A DNA stretch of 64,000 nucleotides, from assembly GCA_012184525.1 (NCBI GenBank), contig WOFQ01000035.1, positions 1 to 64,000 on the forward strand, read 5' to 3'. Shown one piece after another: positions 42,372 through 52,039 of this stretch. Within the stretch, counting starts at the first letter, position 1; the number at the start of each line of letters is the position of its first letter. The stretch is from Xenoacremonium recifei. Lineage: Eukaryota; Ascomycota; Sordariomycetes; Hypocreales; Nectriaceae. The notes below the pieces were generated by a model that was not told the origin of the DNA, searched no databases, and was given only the letters and a program-made list of their open reading frames with translations. The translations under genes and the position numbers were made by a program.

Positions 42372-44440
42372 ATGGCATACGGATATGCCCCATTACCATC
42401 GCCAGAACACATCAGGTTGCTCCTTTTCGAGCACGACGGACCCAACGTCTTGAAAGCAACCTCAAAAGTCGTTTGTCTCAATGAAAGCCCTCACTACATC
42501 TGTCTCTCGTATACTTGGGGCTGTCCTCGAACAACCAGCGGGCCTAGTGAAGACTGGGATAACCCCACCAGATCAATCCTTCTGAACGGTATCGACTTCC
42601 CCATCAGACGAAACCTCTATGATGCTCTCAGAGCGTTGGTTGCGAATGGCAAAGATCTGAAGGACCCCATTTGGATCGACGCCATTTGTATCAACCAAGC
42701 CGCTACCCAGGAACGAAACGTGCAAGTTGCTCTCATGTCACGAATCTTCACAGACGCCCAGAGGGTTGTTGTGTGGCTCGGCGAAGAAGACGAGCATACA
42801 ATGTCGGCCATTTCGAGCATGTCCGTATTGTCGGGCATGTGCGATCGGTCCGAAGGCTTGGTTCGCCCTCCCACTTCATCGACTGAACTCGAACGATTCA
42901 GCTCGGCTTTCTGGGCCGTCGGATTCACTGAGGAAGAGATTACCCACCTGGTATACTTCCACATGAGCAATGTATGGTTCAGCCGGGTTTGGACACTGCA
43001 GGAGATGATCCTCGCCCGAGAACTCAAGTTCATCTGTGGACACGCGGAACTACCTGTAGAGTGTATGTGGAGAGGGGCTTCTGCTGTTGTATTTATGGCC
43101 AATTATTACGAGATAGGGGGGGTGGCAAAGGAGCTTCCAGGGTATCACTGGCCATCGATGTTCTGCGCGGGGATCCTGACCAAAGACCAGCTCCTTGAAA
43201 ACGAGCCTGGTGATGAAGACATTGCTATACTCGTGCATTCTCATCGAAGAAGAAAAGCTTCAGATCCCCGGGACAAAATATATGGGCTCTTTGGTCTTTT
43301 GCGTAAGTCACTGCCCTGGTCTTCTGTTGACAATGGGCGCCTCGAAGAGCACCGAGATTCACTATTATCTTAGGCACAGACACTAAGTCATCCCGATACG
43401 CCATTGAAGTCAACTATGACGAACCTGTCGCGAGCGTCTTCAGCCGCGTGGGCATCATCGGGCTCGAGTGTTCACCGCACTGGGATTACTTTAGCGCTGT
43501 TGAGCCTCGAGACTCGACAAATATCCCCAATTTGCCGTCTTGGGTTCCTGACTTTACGCAAGACATTGAAACGGCGGCAATCCTCAGACCGGCATTTTGC
43601 GCCGCTGCAAGCCTGGAGTCTGTTATATTCGCCCCCCTTCCGAATTCTTATGAATTTAGAACAGAGTATCATGATTTTGACACGATTATCGCGGTTTGTC
43701 CCGCAATATCGCACCTCGTGACATTTGAAGGTCTCGTCGCTGTTCTAAAGCTTGTTTCAAAACCGACACCAATTAAGGCAACGGCACCTGACGATGTGAG
43801 CAGTGTGCTAGCCCGTGTTTCAGTGGCTGATCACGAAGATATCTTCGGCCCCGACGCCGAGTGTGATTGGAATGTGGAAATGGGCAAGTTCCTGTATAGT
43901 CGAATGTGGAGAGCTCTCGAAGACATCAGTCCTGGAGAGGCTATATCAATCTTGGAAAATCCCAAAATGGGCCTCAGCACGGTCCTTGACGAACTATCCC
44001 TAGAAGACACAGGAAATTGGTTCACTAAGGCCCTCGAAACGGGCCGCAAATACCTGACCACGGCGGTGGATTTGGAAATCGAATCTTGGGGTTTTCAGGT
44101 GGAAACAGAGGACCGTCAAAATTGGATTAGCAAGGATCCTCTCCCGTTGCGCTCAAACATGGTTTTGAACAGGTTTTGTGAGAGCCTGGCTAGTGTCAGC
44201 AAGAATCGGGCCATCTTCCGGACGACACGTGGACATCTCGGAATCGGTCCCAAGACGGCGAGGGAGGGTGACCTTGTTGGAGTCTTGCGGGGGGCGAAGG
44301 TTCCTCATGTGTTTCGACAGAAGCCAGAAGACCCCGATTCTCATCTTCGCTTTGTTGGGGAAGCATATGTTTACGGGATCATGTACGGAGAGTTGCTAGA
44401 AGCAGATGACCCCGAGTTTCGTTCCGTTTACATCATATGA
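42372..44440 (+). CDS. HET-domain (heterokaryon incompatibility) protein
   Basis: Two exons (42372-43302, 43374-44440) give 665 residues. The HET domain fills about residues 40-200 with its typical blocks: HYICLSYTWG, PIWIDAICINQAATQERN, AQRVVVWLGEED and WFSRVWTLQEMILAREL. Then comes DPRDKIYGLFGLL, and a C-terminal segment with the recurring HET-protein end (RAIFRTTRGHLGIGPKTAREGDLVGVLRGAKVPHVFR). HET domains are TIR-like modules that trigger cell death or growth arrest when incompatible strains fuse; whether this one does so is unknown, since most HET-domain genes are untested. No NTPase or repeat domain is attached. It sits in a region with several STAND genes. Confidence 0.93.
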
Positions 44441-44970
44441 CTCTTGTTATTGAGAGGTAGGGCAATGATTGGCCTAGATGTACTGAATGCACTGTCCCTA
44501 TGCATTGTAAAGCTCGACTTCTGTCCAAGCCATTCCAAACGCCAGAATAGGTGTTAATGAAGTTGATAAGCTGCGTCACTGTCTGAGCATTGCGGTAAAG
44601 TTGAACGAGAAAACCTAGTGATGTATTTCTGATTGGATGACAACTACGGCGATGCAAAACGTACGTGGAGGAATTTGACTCGTTGGAGTTGATCAGGATA
44701 ATCCTAGTCCTACAAACTGCGTGTCGTCCCACAATCCGCGGCCCATAAACCGTGGAAAGTCCCACAATCCGCGGAATCCTATGGTTCATGTTGAAGGCTG
44801 CTCTAGGCCAGGCTAGTTGGTCTACTTCTGTTCAAAAGATTAATAGCCCTGGGAGGAGGGGGTTTCAGTTATCTCCTGGGAATTTCGACCTTATGTTAAC
44901 ATAAATAAGCCGCGACCCTCGTCCCATAGATTTAGCAAAAAACGGTTATTCCAACCTTTATTCAACAAGC
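44441..44970. other. Intergenic region
   Basis: This 530 bp stretch precedes the dienelactone-hydrolase-like gene. A short direct repeat of CCCACAATCCGCGG occurs around 44728 and 44761. No gene seen. Confidence 0.5.
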
Positions 44971-45890
44971 ATGGCTTCCAATCCGCCGGCAAAATGCTGT
45001 ACAGGTGGTGTTAAGCATACGTACGCAACGTTCTTCGAGTTTGCCCAACGCCCCGGATCTTACCCATATATCTTGATCTCTAAGATCCAAGCTGACGAGG
45101 ATCCTACATGACAGTGGTGAACCAATTGGCAGCTTTACTAAAATTGACGGAAACTACGATGCCTATGTTGCGAGGCCCGAAGACGGAAAGGCTCATAAAG
45201 ATATTGCGATTCTCTACATACCCGATCTTATGGGCATCTGGCAGAATTCACAGCTCCTTGCCGATCAGTTCGCTGCCTGTGGTTATTTTTGCATGGTTAT
45301 TGATCCGTTTGGCGGCGATAAATTTCCGGAACCGTGTCCCCCGGATTTTGACATCCTCAAATGGATTGCTGAGGGAAGTGACGGTGTGAGTCCGCATGAC
45401 GCGAGCGTTGTCGATCCCATCATCGTGGCTGCTATTCAAACGTTGAAGGAGTTGCATGGTGCAAAGAGAGTCGGGGCGGTGGGATATTGTTTCGGCGCGA
45501 AGGTGGGTAGAATCATTCCCACTCGTCCCTGTTTAACGACTGACACGCTTCAAGTACGTCGCACGGCACTACAAGAACGGCATCGATGTGGGCTATGTTG
45601 CTCACCCGTCACTTGTTGAAGAGGATGAACTGGCTTCGATCACTGGTCCCCTATCCGTCGCAGCAGCCGAGACTGATGTGGTGTTCACCAAGGAGTTGCG
45701 GCATAAATCTGAAGATATCCTGAAAGCAGTCGGTGTCCCCTACCAGATCAGTCTTTTCTCAGGGGTCGAGCATGGGTTCACCGTTCGCTGCGATCTATCG
45801 CTGAAACACGCGAGATTCGCTAAGGAACAAGCGTTTTACCAGGCTATTGCTTGGTTCGATAATTGGCTGCTGCCTGATGAGAGCTCCTAA
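44971..45890 (+). CDS. Dienelactone hydrolase family protein
   Basis: Three exons (44971-45020, 45115-45502, 45555-45890) give 257 residues. The first exon is only 17 codons and carries M-A-S-N-P-P-A-K-C-C-T-G-G, a common start for fungal members. The alpha/beta-hydrolase core has AILYIPDLMGIWQNSQ, the nucleophile elbow GYCFGAK with Cys in place of Ser, an acidic residue in AAAETDVVF, and the catalytic His in VEHGFTVR. The family includes carboxymethylenebutenolidase, but fungal members of this type mostly lack a known substrate. A role in aromatic or lactone catabolism is possible. Confidence 0.92.
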
Positions 45891-46374
45891 ATAATTGGTA
45901 TGAAAGTGATTAAAGAGCCAAAAAGTTGACTCCAAACCTCGCTGCGTCTATGTTGATGCGAATGCTCTAGGGTCTGAGCCTTTTTGAACTTCATTGGGAA
46001 TAGTGACATCTAAGCCTGCTCCAATCATAGAAAGAGTTATTTTCCAGCAACCCTTTCGGTTTTCAAGCAGTAGAGATCGGAGATTATGGCCAAAATAGGA
46101 TCTGTTACTCCGTTAATTTGGCCCCCAAAACTGGGCTTTTCCATCACGCATTTCATGGCGCCAGTTCTGCAGGTTATTGGCTCCGTCTTCCGGTCTGGTT
46201 GGGTGATATGATAATCTATACCCCTGTCTCCTGTCAGCATGAAGGTCTGTGCAGGCCCGTCGGCCTCGTCAGCCCTATGGGATATAACCCGGCCACGCTG
46301 CTATTGTTGTAGACCCTTTTCTCCATTTCTCTCCTGAGACTCGCAGTTCTATGTGGTGACATACCTTCGTCGCC
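45891..46374. other. Intergenic region upstream of the NACHT-ankyrin-SPRY gene
   Basis: This 484 bp stretch should hold the promoter of the large STAND gene. No distinct motif recognised. Confidence 0.5.
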
Positions 46375-49300
46375 ATGGCATCATCGCATCTCTACAAGGA
46401 GGCGCATGCCAAGTTCGTCCGCGCCTGCGAAGAGCGTTACCGCAATAGCAGCCATGATCTAGACACGCTACGAGACTTTCTGGCACAGAATGGCAGCCCT
46501 GAGGAGGCCAAAGCCGAGGCGGCGGCGCTCAAGGCCGAGTCGGGGAAGAAATGGGGATCGCGCCAGGTCGGCGACACGGAGATCCCTGGCGCTTGGATCG
46601 ACAAGATCATGGCTAACATTGGCAACTTCGTGGCAGTTGGCAATTATGCCATGACTGGCGCGCCCGAGAGTGTTGGCCTGGCCTGGTTCGCCGTCAAGCT
46701 GACGCTGTCGGCAATCAAGTCCAACTACGACCTGTACGCCTTCTTCGGCGCCGGCCTGACTGACATCTCGGAGATCATGATCATCATCCCGCACTATGAC
46801 CGACTATACGATGAGCGTGACCGCACCAAGACAGAGTGGAAGCCGAGCCCAGTCGTCGAGGGCCTGTTCCGCCACATCATCGATGCCTATGTTGCCGTGC
46901 TGACCTTCTCCTTCTCCGTGAAGCGCCATCTCAGTGCTGGTACCGTGGCCAAATTGAAGCACGGCTTCAAGGACTTCTTCGGCACGTCCAAGGTCAAGTT
47001 CCAAGACCAGATCGACAAGATCACGGCGGCCAAGAAGAAGATCCTGGAGGAGAGCCAGGCGGTGTTCCAGGACAAATCCATTCACCAGCTCGAGTCGGTG
47101 CAGACCATCGTGTCCAGCATCCAGAGTACGGTCAACGACATCAAGGACTTCCAGTCCACCCTGCAGAGGATGCAAGAGCAGCAGACCCAGCAGTTTGAGC
47201 TAGTGCTGAAGAAGATGGAGGATATCAAGGCTACGAGCAAGCCCAAGACTGCTTGGGACCTAGCCCTGCAGGACTTTGAGAAGAACAAGGAGGCGCTCAA
47301 GCCCCAGAAGGACAGCGACGCCTGGGCCAATGCCATCGATCAGAGATACCCCGGCACTTGCGAGTGGGTTTTCGACAATGAGCTGTATTCGAAGTGGAAA
47401 CAGTCCTCGAGGAGGAGTCTGCTCTGTCTCACAGGGCAGCAAGGATCTGGGAAGTCCACCGTCCTCGCCACCATCGTCGAGCAGCTTGGGGTGGTGGAGG
47501 AGACCGAGAGCAAGCTGCTTTACTTTTCATGCCAGTCCACTGGAGGCGCAGCGGGCAAAACTGCTCCGACCGCCGACGAAGTGTGCCACACGCTGCTTTT
47601 CCAGCTCTATCAGCTGGCACGGCTGGATGAAGACAATGTCCAGCTTCTTCAGGAGTGCAACAAGGTGTTTGCAAATCCGAAACGCGGTAAGAAGACGGCC
47701 AACAACATGGCGCAGACCAAGACGGACAACAGCCTGCCCGACTTTGCCGATGCCTTTGTGAGCATCGTGGAGCGGCTGAAGGTCGGGATCATCGTGGTTG
47801 TTGACGAGGCCGACAGTCTTGCCCATAAGGACCAGCTCGAGTTGGCGGCAAGACTTCAGGATCTCCTTGCTCCGACGGGTGGTGCCGCAGCAGATGCACA
47901 CGCCGAGATCAAAGCTCTCGTCGGGTGCCGCTTGGGAGGTCATTTCAACAATCGCATCATGGCTATGGAGAGCGTCACGACGGCAATCGTCATGGGAGAT
48001 TGCAACCATGACGACTTGGAGAAGAAGGTCTCGGCTGACCTGAAGAAGATGCCGGGGCTCACGCAGGCTGAGCAAGACGAGGCCAAGCGGGCGATCCTTG
48101 ACAAGGCTGGTCCTCGCTTTGACTACATCAACGACATCGCCATCCCTTTCATGCGCGAGCCCTTCCAGCGCCCGCTCTCGAAGCGCCTCAAGTCGCTGCC
48201 CGAGGGCATGGGCAACATCTACAACGAGGCGCTGCACAAGATGGGCTCCAATTACGTCGGCCTGCTACGTACGGCGTTGACGTGGACGATGCTCGGCTCG
48301 GTGCCGCTCAAGGTGGAGGAGATTCGGGATGCCTATCATGGAACTTACAGCGGACGAGGTCCCGAGGCACTGGAGGAGGCCAAGGCACTGGTGAATCCGG
48401 GATTCGCGAATGCATCGGAGCTGGACATTGAACAACTTCGAGACGCTAGTGGCCCGTTCCTACGGCTAGAACAAGAGAGCTCTTCGGGGGAGTACTTTGT
48501 CAGCTTGCAAGACCCGCCTCAGATTCGGGAGTTTTGTCTGCGCTCGGATGGCGAAGGCCTTGCCGAGTCTCACGCGGAGGGCGAGATCTGCGCGCGCTGT
48601 AAGGAGGCGATGGCTGAGTCCAAGACGCTCTCCATCTCCAAAAAGCAAGCCCATTTGGAAATTGCATTGGCCTGCTTGCGTAATCTGAATAATCCAGTAT
48701 TCCAGCGCAGGGCCATGGGTGACGCCTGGCTAGAGCCAACAAAATCTACAGAGACAGAGGCTGCAGCTGGTGAACAGCTTCAAGGGGCCGAAGAGGACAA
48801 TAAGAAGGGCTCTGACGCCCAAGCTGAAGCTGCGAAGGATGAGAAGAAAGAAACCGAGCCAGGAGACAACGCGAAAACGGCCACCCAGAGTGACAAGCCC
48901 GACGAGACAGAGAAGAAAGATCAAGATGGAGTAGGCGGTGAAGCGAGTGACAAAGACACCGAGAAAGAAGACGGTGAGGAGAAGAGAGACGGCGAAAAGA
49001 AGGACGATAATGACAGCGGGTACGCCTCAGATGAATCCCAAGACGACGAAGACACCGGCGTCATTGACTTCTCGCCGCCAAAGAACACCGGCGATGACGA
49101 CGTGCCCGACGATGCTTCCAACGTGCGAGAGCAGCGTTACGAGCTGATGCATTGGCACGACCACCTGCGCGCGGCCGAGGATCTCTGGACGGCCGAGGAG
49201 CGCCAGGCGAGCGCACTGTGGGCAGAGGTTATAGAAGAGCTCGACCACTTCGCCAATCTCAATGGCGACGGCAACCAAGCCTTCTTTGACTGGTGGCAGC

Positions 49301-51369
49301 GACTGAGCTACTCGGCACGCCACTGGAAGCCTCTGCATGTTGCGGCCTTCTTTGGCCTCACGGTCTGGACGCGGCATCTGCTGGACAAGGGCCATGACCT
49401 CGATGAGATGTGCCGGGACGATGGCTACGACAAGAACTCGGTGCAGCTCGCGGCGACGGCGGCCGACCGCATCGACATGCTGAAGCTGCTGATGGAGTAC
49501 GGCGCCGACCTCAACGCGGCGCCGGGCGCGGAGCCGTGGCGACCCCCTTTCCACGGCTGGATGTGGAACGACTCGAGCTACGAGAGCGTCAAGCTGATGC
49601 TGGAGCACGGCGCCGACCCAACCATGAAGGACAAGACGGATGGTTGGGGCGCGCTGCACTATCTGGCATGGCGAGGGAGCAGTGTCGAGACGCTGGATCT
49701 GCTCCTTGCCCACGAGAGCAAGCCCGATATCAACACCCCTGACGAGTACGACGGCGCCACGCCGCTACATATCGTGCTCTGGCGACGCGAGGTGCCGCGG
49801 CCGCTGCTGCGAGCCTTAGTAGACCGGGGCGCAGATGTGAACTGGGAGGATAAGTGGTCATACCGGCCGCTGCAAATGGCCTGTCAATGGGGCGACCTCG
49901 AGGCGTTGAAGATCATCTGTCACAGTGAGCAAGCCATCACGGAGATAGATGACGAAGACCAGGACGGCGGCACAGCGCTGCTTGAGGCCGCCAGAGGAAA
50001 CCATGTCGACTGCATACGCTTCCTGCTCGGCCTCGGGGTCAATGTGAACCTTGCCAACAAGCGTGGCCGTGTTGCGCTGCACGAGTTGGCACAGCAGGGC
50101 GCCCGCGAGAGCACCGAGCTGCTCCTAGAGCACGGGGCCAAGCTCAATGTCGCTGACAAGCGTGGCCGCACGCCGCTGTTCTCGGCCTGCAACGGCAAAT
50201 CAGGCCAGGAGGCCGCGCTGCTACTGCTGGATAGGCTGTTGGCGGAGAAGCTGCCCCTGGCCGAGATCAACGTCGTCACCAAGTCGAAGCGCACCGTTCT
50301 GCGGCAGGCAGCCTCGCACGGGCTAGACGCCGTTGTAGAGAAGCTGATCGAGGCGGCGGTAGATGATAAAGCCAGTCTCGCCCTCGACCAGCAGGACACG
50401 CGCAAGGGCATGACGGCGCTGCACCGCGCGGCCTGGCTCGGCCACCTCCGCTGCGTGAGCCAACTCCTGGCCGCCGGCGCCGACGTGAGCCTGCGCGACA
50501 AGAACGACAAGACAGCACTCGTGCGTGCGTACGAATCCTGGGGCCGGGCAAGCCACCAGACGGCCTTCGAGGACATCCTCGCACTGCTCGTAGACCGCGA
50601 TCCGCCGGCCGCCCTCGCCGACGCAGAGTTGGTCGCCATCTGCGCCGTCAACGGCAGCGCACGCCTGCTCGCGCAACTCTGTGAACTCGGCGCCGATCTC
50701 AACCGTCAGGACCGCTACGGCTGGACGCCGCTGGAGCTGGCTCGCAACTTCGGCCAGGCCGAGGCGGAGCGCTTCCTGGAACAACAGGCGGCGTGGGCCG
50801 GGATGCTTCCGGCGCGGTGGGCCGCCGATCCCCACACCTCCGTGTCCGAGGACGGCCGCCGGGTCACACACCGCGGAAGCCGCCACATGTGTCTCTCGGC
50901 CGACAAGCCGCTGCCGGCTGGCCTAGACGAGTTCTACTTCGAGGTGACGCTGCTTCCGCCACCTCCGCCGACGGGCACGAGACCGCATCCCGACTGGCCT
51001 GTCGTCGCCATCGGCTTCTGTACCCTCGGCGCCGGGGCCCTACAATTCCCCGGCTGGCCGCCACGCGCCGACGCGCCGAGCGCGCGCAGCTGGGCCTATC
51101 ACGGCGACGACGGCGGGCTGTACGCTAGTAGCAGCTCGAGCAATGCTGTGGCCGTGGAGCTGCCGTACCAGCCGGGGATGACGGTGGGTTGCGGTGTGGA
51201 TTTGAAGCGGCGGTCGCTGTGGTTTACGCGCAATGGGATCAGGTTGGCGGGGGGAGATGCCTTTGCGGATGTGCAGGGGCGGCTGTTCCCGGTGTTGGGG
51301 TTGAAGGATGCGGTGGCGTTGGAGACGAATTTTAAGGGGCCGTTTGTGTGGAAGCGAGAGGTATCATGA
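46375..51369 (+). CDS. Fungal NLR-like NACHT-ankyrin-SPRY protein
   Basis: One uninterrupted exon of 1,664 codons. Domains in order: a helical N-terminal module (about 1-200; similar in style to the fungal Goodbye/DUF7708 modules, with SVGLAWFAVKLTLSAIKSNYD-like helices); a coiled stretch (~220-300); a NACHT-type NTPase with Walker A GQQGSGKST (354-362) and Walker B IIVVVDEAD (472-480); a helical post-NTPase part (~580-760); a highly charged Lys/Glu/Asp linker (~786-912); ankyrin repeats (~983-1490; repeated HVAAFFG, LLEHGA, DKRGRTPL blocks); and a C-terminal SPRY domain (~1500-1660, with VAIGFC and VGCGVDLKRRSLWFTRNG). STAND proteins of this build act as ligand-triggered switches in fungal incompatibility or immunity; here that role is inferred. 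The absence of introns and the G/C-rich third positions differ from most neighbours. Confidence 0.93.
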   Translation: MASSHLYKEAHAKFVRACEERYRNSSHDLDTLRDFLAQNGSPEEAKAEAAALKAESGKKWGSRQVGDTEIPGAWIDKIMANIGNFVAVGNYAMTGAPESVGLAWFAVKLTLSAIKSNYDLYAFFGAGLTDISEIMIIIPHYDRLYDERDRTKTEWKPSPVVEGLFRHIIDAYVAVLTFSFSVKRHLSAGTVAKLKHGFKDFFGTSKVKFQDQIDKITAAKKKILEESQAVFQDKSIHQLESVQTIVSSIQSTVNDIKDFQSTLQRMQEQQTQQFELVLKKMEDIKATSKPKTAWDLALQDFEKNKEALKPQKDSDAWANAIDQRYPGTCEWVFDNELYSKWKQSSRRSLLCLTGQQGSGKSTVLATIVEQLGVVEETESKLLYFSCQSTGGAAGKTAPTADEVCHTLLFQLYQLARLDEDNVQLLQECNKVFANPKRGKKTANNMAQTKTDNSLPDFADAFVSIVERLKVGIIVVVDEADSLAHKDQLELAARLQDLLAPTGGAAADAHAEIKALVGCRLGGHFNNRIMAMESVTTAIVMGDCNHDDLEKKVSADLKKMPGLTQAEQDEAKRAILDKAGPRFDYINDIAIPFMREPFQRPLSKRLKSLPEGMGNIYNEALHKMGSNYVGLLRTALTWTMLGSVPLKVEEIRDAYHGTYSGRGPEALEEAKALVNPGFANASELDIEQLRDASGPFLRLEQESSSGEYFVSLQDPPQIREFCLRSDGEGLAESHAEGEICARCKEAMAESKTLSISKKQAHLEIALACLRNLNNPVFQRRAMGDAWLEPTKSTETEAAAGEQLQGAEEDNKKGSDAQAEAAKDEKKETEPGDNAKTATQSDKPDETEKKDQDGVGGEASDKDTEKEDGEEKRDGEKKDDNDSGYASDESQDDEDTGVIDFSPPKNTGDDDVPDDASNVREQRYELMHWHDHLRAAEDLWTAEERQASALWAEVIEELDHFANLNGDGNQAFFDWWQRLSYSARHWKPLHVAAFFGLTVWTRHLLDKGHDLDEMCRDDGYDKNSVQLAATAADRIDMLKLLMEYGADLNAAPGAEPWRPPFHGWMWNDSSYESVKLMLEHGADPTMKDKTDGWGALHYLAWRGSSVETLDLLLAHESKPDINTPDEYDGATPLHIVLWRREVPRPLLRALVDRGADVNWEDKWSYRPLQMACQWGDLEALKIICHSEQAITEIDDEDQDGGTALLEAARGNHVDCIRFLLGLGVNVNLANKRGRVALHELAQQGARESTELLLEHGAKLNVADKRGRTPLFSACNGKSGQEAALLLLDRLLAEKLPLAEINVVTKSKRTVLRQAASHGLDAVVEKLIEAAVDDKASLALDQQDTRKGMTALHRAAWLGHLRCVSQLLAAGADVSLRDKNDKTALVRAYESWGRASHQTAFEDILALLVDRDPPAALADAELVAICAVNGSARLLAQLCELGADLNRQDRYGWTPLELARNFGQAEAERFLEQQAAWAGMLPARWAADPHTSVSEDGRRVTHRGSRHMCLSADKPLPAGLDEFYFEVTLLPPPPPTGTRPHPDWPVVAIGFCTLGAGALQFPGWPPRADAPSARSWAYHGDDGGLYASSSSSNAVAVELPYQPGMTVGCGVDLKRRSLWFTRNGIRLAGGDAFADVQGRLFPVLGLKDAVALETNFKGPFVWKREVS

Positions 51370-52039
51370 TCAGGAATAAAGTATGTACAGTGACAGAGAC
51401 GGGGATTTATGAGCCAAACTTTTATTCTGCAAAGATACCTTTCATCATCAACAACAGGATGACAAACACGCCGACATAGGCAGAGGCGTAACCACAGTCG
51501 ACCTCCAGTTGGCTATCCGACTCTGAAGCAACTAAGGGCACAAGTCTTGCATGGGCCTAAAAATGCTGTGAAAGTTCACACGCCCCCTCAACACGCCCCA
51601 ATCGACACCCCCCCACTCCCCCTGGTTCAACGGTCAGGTCTTGCATAGGTCTAAAAATGCTGTGAAAGAACCATGAATGCACCTCAGACAAGATCGCATT
51701 TAACGTTCAAGTTAGTGGGATTGGCCTTAAACTTTACTGTATTTCTTATAATAATATGAATGCTCTAATTTCTGAGTTTTTTTTTTTTTGAAAAAAAAAA
51801 ATGAAAAAAAAAACATCTTATTGGAAGCAGTAGTATTCAGGGTTTCTCTAATTATAAAGGGATTGTTCACTGGATAGGAAATTCTGTCCGGAACTAGAAG
51901 TCCGGAAGCTGGCGGGGTCATCCAGAGATCTTACCAATTCATTGATGACCAAGAGTCTACCTCTTGCTTTATTAATCTGCATCCAAAAGTGGGCTTTCGT
52001 CACCGTGAATCCATCATACTAGAATTCACACATTAAGAC
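51370..52039. other. Intergenic region with direct repeats and A/T homopolymers
   Basis: This 670 bp stretch follows the STAND gene. Besides the 31 bp direct repeat listed separately, it has a T run at about 51777-51789 immediately followed by A runs to about 51813, which could form a hairpin. No gene seen. Confidence 0.55.
51544..51668. repeat. Pair of 31 bp direct repeats
   Basis: Copies at 51544-51574 and 51638-51668 differ at two positions only, both transitions (G/A and C/T). They are 94 bp apart in register. Confidence 0.7.
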
